A stretch of 10,298 bases of DNA from an uncultured Pseudomonadota bacterium (GTDB lineage Bacteria; Pseudomonadota; Gammaproteobacteria; Methylococcales; Methylomonadaceae): NCBI GenBank assembly GCA_903904275.1, contig CAIVBX010000078.1, forward strand, positions 1 through 10,298, read 5' to 3'. Below, in pieces: positions 5,176 to 10,298 of the stretch (positions within the stretch are counted from its first letter, which is position 1; the number at the start of each line of letters is the position of its first letter). Both the position numbers and the translations under genes were made by a program. Under the pieces are notes generated by a model. The model ran no database searches. It was not told the origin of the DNA and saw only the letters and a program-made list of their open reading frames with translations.

Positions 5176-5973
5176 ATGAACACATTTGACGCGACAACCA
5201 TTCCAACCGCTTTAATCGAAAAAATCAAAACCGCCAAACATTTAGTTGTGCTAACAGGTGCAGGCGTATCCGCAGAATCGGGCATTCCTACTTTTCGTGA
5301 TGCGCTGACAGGTTTGTGGGAAAACTACGAAGCTGAAACGTTAGCCAGTGAAGAAGGATTTTTAGCTGACTCCGCATTGGTTTGGGGTTGGTACGAATGG
5401 CGACGCAATAAAGTTTTGCAATCCAAACCTAATCCCGCACACGAAACGATTGCAAAATTAGCCACACAAATTCCAAAATTTACTTTGATTACCCAAAACG
5501 TCGATGATTTACATGAACGCGCTGGCAATGTTGAGGTGTTACATTTACATGGCAGTTTGCACGCGCCACGCTGTTTTGATTGCAACGCGCCTTATGATTT
5601 ACCGAAAGAAATCACGCAACAAAATCAACTGAAAGAAAATCGAATCGAACCGCCAAAATGCGTTTTATGTGGTGGAGCTATTCGTCCAGGCGTTGTGTGG
5701 TTTGGTGAAATGTTGCCTGTTGATGTTTGGGATGATTCGGTTGAAGCATGTGAACATTGTGACTTGATGGTGGTTGTTGGCACGTCAGGCTTAGTTTATC
5801 CCGCTGCAAATTTACCACATATTGCCCATAAAAATGGTGCAATACTGGTGCAAATCAACCCAACTATGAACAGTTTAAACGGCGTAGCGACTTATAATTT
5901 ACATGGTAAAGCAGGTGATATTTTACCAAAATTGTATGATGAAACTTTTTTGAGAGCCGAAACACGAAAATAG
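5176..5973 (+). CDS. cobB: NAD-dependent protein deacylase, class III sirtuin (CobB/SIRT5-like)
   Basis: This cytoplasmic enzyme is expected to remove acyl groups from lysines using NAD, giving nicotinamide and O-acyl-ADP-ribose. The motifs over 265 aa are complete: GAGVSAESGIPTFR (28-41) for NAD binding; TQNVDDLHERAG (106-117); catalytic His125 in LHGSL; the zinc site with Cys133/Cys136 and Cys162/Cys165; RPGVVWFGE (170-178); and GTSGLVYPA. Tyr73 and Arg76 in WYEWRR form the YxxR pair that binds acidic acyl groups in SIRT5 and CobB, so desuccinylase activity is likely as well as deacetylase. The start at 5176 is chosen for its GAGGAAA ribosome-binding site; an upstream in-frame ATG at 5137 overlaps the -10-like element. 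It stands alone, not fused to a defence effector, and no acs gene is adjacent. Confidence 0.94.
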   Translation: MNTFDATTIPTALIEKIKTAKHLVVLTGAGVSAESGIPTFRDALTGLWENYEAETLASEEGFLADSALVWGWYEWRRNKVLQSKPNPAHETIAKLATQIPKFTLITQNVDDLHERAGNVEVLHLHGSLHAPRCFDCNAPYDLPKEITQQNQLKENRIEPPKCVLCGGAIRPGVVWFGEMLPVDVWDDSVEACEHCDLMVVVGTSGLVYPAANLPHIAHKNGAILVQINPTMNSLNGVATYNLHGKAGDILPKLYDETFLRAETRK

Positions 5974-6106
5974 AAAAATTTCATTTAACGGTAAAATGTT
6001 ATTGATATATTTTATATAAATTTATGAGTAACATAATGATTGCACCTATTTTAGGCTTAAAAGATTTTGTGATAACCATGGTTTAATTTTTTATTCGGAG
6101 AATTTT

Positions 6107-7642
6107 ATGACTTCAACAAAAGTAAATGCAGATATTACGACACAGTTTGATTATGTGAATGGTATTACGGACAGCTTTAGTGGATTGATTGACAGTAGTT
6201 TATCCTCGTTAACAACATGGAACTCACCGCTTTATGACGACACTAAACCGTCATATAACTTGAGTTTTAAAGCAAAAGCCGACAAAGAAGCAGGCACACT
6301 TGCTGGAACATTCTCAATCAATCACAAAGCAACAGGAGATTATTCAGATGGTGGTAGCCGCTATGGTGATGACGTTGCAAATGGAACACTCAGTGACAGC
6401 ATCACAGCGGCGTATGGAACGCTTGATAAAATTACCGACTCAGTTTCTGAATTACATGCTACTAAACTAGACAAAAATGGCGAGGTTGTGTCTTCTAAAT
6501 CTAGTAGTAGCAGTAAGATAATAATTAAAAGCTCAAGTGATACGCTCGACGATAAAACGGATGATTTCACACACACAATAAGCTCAGGTCATACAAGTTC
6601 CTATACTGCTAATACAACAAATACTTCAAGTACCGATACAGCGGGTGATGTTTATAAATCCCAAAATTTAAATTACTCTGTGACCAATAATTCAAAATCA
6701 AATTCTTCAAGTGACTCTGGAATTGAATCAAAATCAGGTGCAGCAAAACTTAGCTATTCAAATCATAATTTGGATTCTGCCAATACAATTACCGCTAATT
6801 TAGCCTACAGTTACGATTCAACAATCGGGTCTGATAATGACAGTTCATCAATCAATGTTTCATCAATTACGATTAAAATTGCTGCTGATGACAAAACAAG
6901 TCTATCGGCACTTAATTTTTCGGGTGTGCTGACATCTAATGCTAATGGAAATAGCATTAGTTTAAAAAGTCTGTCATTGGAAACAGCAGATTTAAAACAA
7001 GTATCAACTGCTATGAACATTACTAATTCCGATAATTATGATGCGTTATCTTCATTGTTCAATTCAGATAGTCCTGTCGGTGCTGATGGAGTCGATTCAT
7101 TTTTTTCAGAAGAAACTCTTAGCAGTGCAATTTCTAATTTTCAAGGGTTTAATCAAGGCAACGACACTATTACGATTAAAACGGCTGATGGATTAGACGT
7201 TAATGCTGGCGATGGCGCGGATGTCGTCGTTGGTGGTGATGGTGATGATTCTATTACGGGCGGCGCAGGGTCTGACACATTAACAGGTGGAAAAGGTTTA
7301 GACACATTTGTTTTTCATTTGAGCGATTTTATGTCTGACATAACAGACAAAAATGGCGATACAGTGACTGCTTACAACAAATCAGTTGATACCATTACGG
7401 ATTTTAGTTTGAAAGACGGCGATGTTTTAGATTTAGGCGATTTGGGTCAGTTAGATTTTTCTTACAACAGTTTAACAGCAGCTCAAAAGGGAGGCTCGCC
7501 ATTGTTCTACATTAACGGTACGGTTTATTTGAATACAGATACAACGGGTGATAAATACACAGCAACACCTATTATTAACTTAACAGGTAATCCGAAAGTG
7601 AATGCGGATTTATCAGGTTTTGATTATCCTGTTGTCGTCTAA
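6107..7642 (+). CDS. RTX-type calcium-binding protein with type I secretion C-terminus
   Basis: This 511-aa protein has no Sec signal peptide and is predicted to be exported by a type I (ABC-MFP-TolC) system and to fold outside with calcium. Residues 1-360 are rich in Ser, Thr, Asp and Asn with few cysteines, resembling a beta-rich adhesin or matrix protein; residues 120-260 are especially Ser-rich. Four tandem RTX nonapeptides occupy 367-402: AGDGADVVV, GGDGDDSIT, GGAGSDTLT, GGKGLDTFV. They lead into the type I target region with DTITDFSLKDGDVLDLGDLG, typical of VCA0849-type C-terminal domains. No protease, lipase or toxin motif is seen. N-terminal KVNADITTQFDY (5-16) is echoed by KVNADLSGFDY (497-507). 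CGGAG precedes the ATG. The 133 bp upstream are AT-rich with no clear promoter. An intrinsic terminator follows. No secretion transporter lies in the window. Confidence 0.88.
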   Translation: MTSTKVNADITTQFDYVNGITDSFSGLIDSSLSSLTTWNSPLYDDTKPSYNLSFKAKADKEAGTLAGTFSINHKATGDYSDGGSRYGDDVANGTLSDSITAAYGTLDKITDSVSELHATKLDKNGEVVSSKSSSSSKIIIKSSSDTLDDKTDDFTHTISSGHTSSYTANTTNTSSTDTAGDVYKSQNLNYSVTNNSKSNSSSDSGIESKSGAAKLSYSNHNLDSANTITANLAYSYDSTIGSDNDSSSINVSSITIKIAADDKTSLSALNFSGVLTSNANGNSISLKSLSLETADLKQVSTAMNITNSDNYDALSSLFNSDSPVGADGVDSFFSEETLSSAISNFQGFNQGNDTITIKTADGLDVNAGDGADVVVGGDGDDSITGGAGSDTLTGGKGLDTFVFHLSDFMSDITDKNGDTVTAYNKSVDTITDFSLKDGDVLDLGDLGQLDFSYNSLTAAQKGGSPLFYINGTVYLNTDTTGDKYTATPIINLTGNPKVNADLSGFDYPVVV

Positions 7643-7654
7643 ATGAAGAAACGG

Positions 7655-7690
7655 AAGCCCTGATTATGTAATGCAAATCAGGGCTTTTTT
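7655..7690 (+). terminator. Intrinsic terminator of the RTX gene
   Basis: The stem AAGCCCTGATT (7655-7665) pairs with AATCAGGGCTT (7676-7686) around a 10-nt loop, and the T-run extends to 7690. It lies between the convergent RTX gene and pheT. On the minus strand the stem is followed only by a weak T-rich stretch (TTCCGTTTCTTC), so it may also stop pheST transcription, less efficiently. Confidence 0.9.
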
Positions 7691-7696
7691 GTGGAA

Positions 7697-10072
7697 TTAA
7701 ATTCTTAATTTCGCGCCTGTTTTATCAGACAATGTTTTTAAAAACGTATTTATAACAGTGTCAATTTCAGAATCTGTGAGTGTTTGTGCTTGATTTTGCA
7801 ACACTAAACTCAACGCCACACTTTTGAAACCTTCATCCACGCCTTTGCCGCGATACACGTCAAAAATCACCGCTTCTTGCAAAAGTGTTTCATTGCACGC
7901 TTCAATCGCGCCAATGATTTCGCCAGCATTAACTTCTTCTTTCACAAGCAACGCTAAGTCACGACGCACTGATGGGAATTTCGATAACGATTTGAAACTT
8001 GCACGTTGTTTTTGCAACAACAAATTTTGCGCGAGTTCAAACAAAAACACAGGGGTTTCAAAACCGAGTTGTTGCTCTAAATTCGGATGCAACATTCCTA
8101 ACCAGCCAACGACTTCGCCTGCTTCATTTAAAATTTTCGCGCTTTGACCTGGATGCAAAGTTTCATTTGAATCTGCGACAAATTGCACTTTGCAACCAGT
8201 TAATTCAAACATGGCTTCAACATCGGCTTTCACGTCATAAAAATCCACCGCCCGTTCTTTTTCGCCCCATTGTTCAGCGGCAACATTGCCTAACGCTAAA
8301 CCTGCGAGCATTTTTTCTTGCAACGTTTCGCCGTCTTTTTGCACAAAACGCAACCCCGATTCAAATAACCGCACGCGCGTTTGTTGACGATTCGTGTTAT
8401 GCAACGCAGCTGTTAATAAGCCGCCCCACAATGTGGTTCGCATTACCGCTAATTCGGCAGAAATCGGATTTTGCAATTTCACAAATTCTGCACTGGGCGC
8501 AATCGCGGTTTGCATCGCTTCATCGACAAAACTGTAAGTAATCGCTTCTTGATAACCACGATCAACCAGTAAATCTTTCACGCGCTCTAAATCTAAAACA
8601 TTTTCAGTCGCTTGATTCAACGCAGAACGCACTAGAATTTGATTGTTTGGCAAATTGTTGTAGCCGTAAATTCGGGCAATTTCTTCAATCAAATCCGCTT
8701 CGATGGCAATGTCAAAACGGAAACTCGGTGGTGTGATTTTCCAGCCATCAGCTTGCGCGGCAACTTGCATTCCCAAACGTTCTAAAATGCCTGTGACAGT
8801 TTCGTTTTCAAACGTGATGCCCAAAATTTTATTGAGTTTTTCTTGACGTAACGAAATTGGTTCACGTTTTGGCAATTCAGACGTTGTTGTAACGTCGGTA
8901 ATTTCACCCGTTTGACCGCCGCAAATTTCCAAAATCAATTGCGACGCACGTTCAATCGCGCGATTTTGCAATTCAAAATCCACGCCACGCTCAAAACGGT
9001 GTGATGAATCAGTGTGCAAACCAAATTGACGCGCTTTGCCAGCAATTGCAAGTGGCGTGAAAAACGCACATTCTAAAAAGACTTTCGTCGTTTCTTCGTG
9101 AACAGACGAATAATTGCCGCCCATCACACCTGCAAACGCTAACGCGCTTTCATCATCGGCAATCACTAAACTTTTTTCGTCAAACATCACAGTTTGACCA
9201 TTTAATAATTCTAATGTTTCGCCATTGATTGCATGACGAACCGTGATGCCGCCTGATAATTTTTCAGCATCAAAAACGTGCAACGGCTGACCGAGTTCAA
9301 GCAACACATAATTTGTGACATCAACCAATGGACTGAGTGAACGCAAACCTGAACGGCGCAAACGTTCTTGCATCCAAAGCGGTGTTTGCGCTTTGTTATT
9401 TACGCCAGAAATCACACGACCTAAATAACGTGGACACGCTGCCGTTGCTTCAATAGTTACAGCTAATTTTTCAGAGGTTGTGACCGCAACGGGTTCAACG
9501 GCTGGAATATTCAATTGAATTTGATTCAAAACCGCAACTTCACGCGCCACGCCTTCAACGCTTAAACAATCAGCGCGATTTGGTGTTAAATCGACTTCAA
9601 TGCTGTTGTCGTTTAATTGCAAATACTCACGAATATCTGTGCCGACAGGTGCATCGGCAGGCAATTCCATTAAGCCTTCGGCTTCAGCAACTAAGCCTAA
9701 TTCTTTTGCCGAACAAAGCATCCCGAAAGATTCAACGCCGCGTAATTTTGATTTTTTGATTTTGAAATCACCTGGCAATACTGCGCCGATGACCGAAGCA
9801 GGAATTTTCAAACCTGGGCGTACATTTGCTGCACCGCACACGATTTGCAATGGTTCAGCTTCGCCGACATTGACTTTGCAAACGCGCAATTTGTCTGCAT
9901 CAGGATGTTGTTCCGTCTCCAAAACTTCGCCAACCACCACGCCGCTAAATTGCGCCGCCACAGGTTCAACTGCATCGACTTCCAAACCAGCCATCGTAAT
10001 TTGGGCAACGAGTTCTTCTGTGCTAATTGCTGGATTAACATACGTTCTTAACCAAGTTTCACTAATTTTCAT
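7697..10072 (-). CDS. pheT: Phenylalanine-tRNA ligase beta subunit
   Basis: This is the beta subunit of the alpha2-beta2 enzyme that charges tRNA-Phe. It provides tRNA binding, anticodon recognition and editing. At 791 aa it is full length. It starts MKISETWLRTYVNP. The order of domains is the EMAP-like tRNA-binding fold (about 40-150, with HPDADKLRVCKV), the B3/4 editing domain (about 210-370, with RFERGVDFEL), B5 (about 400-475), the catalytic-like core, and the C-terminal FDX-ACB anticodon domain (about 697-791, KFPSVRRDLALLV). A GGGACG ribosome-binding site precedes the ATG, 13 nt after the pheS stop. The last 38 codons (7813-7700) are duplicated in diverged form beside ihfA at 2216-2103, so the present 3' end may be a replacement. 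Confidence 0.97.
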   Translation of the reverse strand: MKISETWLRTYVNPAISTEELVAQITMAGLEVDAVEPVAAQFSGVVVGEVLETEQHPDADKLRVCKVNVGEAEPLQIVCGAANVRPGLKIPASVIGAVLPGDFKIKKSKLRGVESFGMLCSAKELGLVAEAEGLMELPADAPVGTDIREYLQLNDNSIEVDLTPNRADCLSVEGVAREVAVLNQIQLNIPAVEPVAVTTSEKLAVTIEATAACPRYLGRVISGVNNKAQTPLWMQERLRRSGLRSLSPLVDVTNYVLLELGQPLHVFDAEKLSGGITVRHAINGETLELLNGQTVMFDEKSLVIADDESALAFAGVMGGNYSSVHEETTKVFLECAFFTPLAIAGKARQFGLHTDSSHRFERGVDFELQNRAIERASQLILEICGGQTGEITDVTTTSELPKREPISLRQEKLNKILGITFENETVTGILERLGMQVAAQADGWKITPPSFRFDIAIEADLIEEIARIYGYNNLPNNQILVRSALNQATENVLDLERVKDLLVDRGYQEAITYSFVDEAMQTAIAPSAEFVKLQNPISAELAVMRTTLWGGLLTAALHNTNRQQTRVRLFESGLRFVQKDGETLQEKMLAGLALGNVAAEQWGEKERAVDFYDVKADVEAMFELTGCKVQFVADSNETLHPGQSAKILNEAGEVVGWLGMLHPNLEQQLGFETPVFLFELAQNLLLQKQRASFKSLSKFPSVRRDLALLVKEEVNAGEIIGAIEACNETLLQEAVIFDVYRGKGVDEGFKSVALSLVLQNQAQTLTDSEIDTVINTFLKTLSDKTGAKLRI
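7789..7808 (-). repeat. 20-bp identical direct repeat, right copy (inside intact pheT)
   Basis: This is identical to 2192-2211, in the same orientation and 5597 bases away. It encodes the LVLQNQ region of PheT. The wider diverged match is 7700-7813 against 2103-2216. The two copies bracket all the accessory genes of the window. Confidence 0.8.
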
Positions 10073-10085
10073 AAACGTCCCTGCC

Positions 10086-10298
10086 TTAGTTAAATTGTTG
10101 TAAAAATTTCAAATCGTTTTCGAAAAATAAGCGCAAATCGTTAATGCCGTAGCGCAACATGGCTAAACGTTCTACCCCCATGCCGAAGGCAAAACCGCTG
10201 TATTTTTCGCTGTCGATTTTGACGGCTTTGAAAACTTCAGGGTGAATCATCCCGCAGCCCATGACTTCGAGCCAGCCCGTGTGACTGCAAACTCTGCA
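10086..10298 (-). CDS. pheS: Phenylalanine-tRNA ligase alpha subunit, C-terminal part
   Basis: This is the catalytic alpha subunit of PheRS, with the N-terminal part outside the window. The 70 visible residues include CRVCSHTGWLEVMGCGMIHP and the class II aminoacyl-tRNA synthetase motif 3, GFAFGMGVERLAMLRYGIND, with the conserved ATP-binding arginine of GVERLAM. The protein ends in FLQQFN. It is followed after 13 nt by pheT, in the usual pheS-pheT order, forming one operon. Confidence 0.97.
   Translation of the reverse strand, partial: CRVCSHTGWLEVMGCGMIHPEVFKAVKIDSEKYSGFAFGMGVERLAMLRYGINDLRLFFENDLKFLQQFN

Noticed and set aside
2301..5973. Defence island: a WYL regulator, unknown proteins and a SIR2-fold gene together
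   Set aside because: The sirtuin has the complete motifs of a stand-alone lysine deacylase. No nuclease, helicase, methyltransferase, cyclase or toxin motif is visible, and WYL regulators are widespread outside defence loci.
6024..6086. 20-codon ORF (MSNIMIAPILGLKDFVITMV) before the RTX gene
   Set aside because: No Shine-Dalgarno site and too short to separate from chance. It could be a small upstream ORF, but nothing supports translation.
2217..7696. A complete integrative element between the pheT repeats
   Set aside because: No integrase, recombinase, transposase or replication gene is present, so only an insertion footprint can be claimed.

Overview
The window is AT-rich DNA from a gammaproteobacterium. 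The best lineage evidence is the gene set pheS-pheT ... ihfA-merR-like, all on the minus strand, which is a conserved gammaproteobacterial translation/nucleoid cluster. The PheS, PheT, IhfA and MerR-type proteins all carry the motifs expected of that group. hisB is monofunctional, unlike the fused enterobacterial enzyme. I cannot name the genus.

Layout from left to right. Positions 1-1383 (minus) hold hisB and hisH, overlapping by one base. They are followed directly by the start of an unrecognised gene where hisA is normally expected. Positions 1403-1440 hold a strong minus-strand intrinsic terminator hairpin between the merR-like gene and hisB. Positions 1465-2098 (minus) hold the merR-like gene and ihfA, which overlap. 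Positions 2103-2216 hold a previously coding remnant of the last 38 codons of a pheT gene, directly upstream of ihfA. Positions 2301-6107+ hold an accessory block: a WYL-domain regulator (minus), then on the plus strand a 143-aa unknown, a 247-aa acidic unknown with a probable 5' frameshift, a 79-aa basic unknown, a class III (CobB/SIRT5-like) sirtuin, and a 511-aa RTX protein of type I secretion design. The RTX gene ends in an intrinsic terminator at 7655-7690. Positions 7697-10298 (minus) hold complete pheT and the 3' end of pheS.

The main observation is architectural. The pheT-ihfA junction, normally contiguous, is split by about 5.5 kb of accessory genes. The last 114 coding bases of pheT (7700-7813) have an ungapped homologous copy in the same orientation at 2103-2216, next to ihfA, with a 20-base identical core. 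This is the footprint expected if a segment entered the 3' end of pheT and brought a replacement 3' end with it, leaving the original end stranded beside ihfA. No integrase or transposase is present, so the mechanism is open. The stranded end now appears to contain a promoter for ihfA.

Other points are a shared 70-72 nt non-coding leader in front of both the 143-aa gene and the sirtuin gene, two genes whose ribosome-binding sites lie only a few bases after an intrinsic terminator, and a likely one-base deletion at the start of the 247-aa gene. I see no tRNA, rRNA, CRISPR array or insertion sequence.
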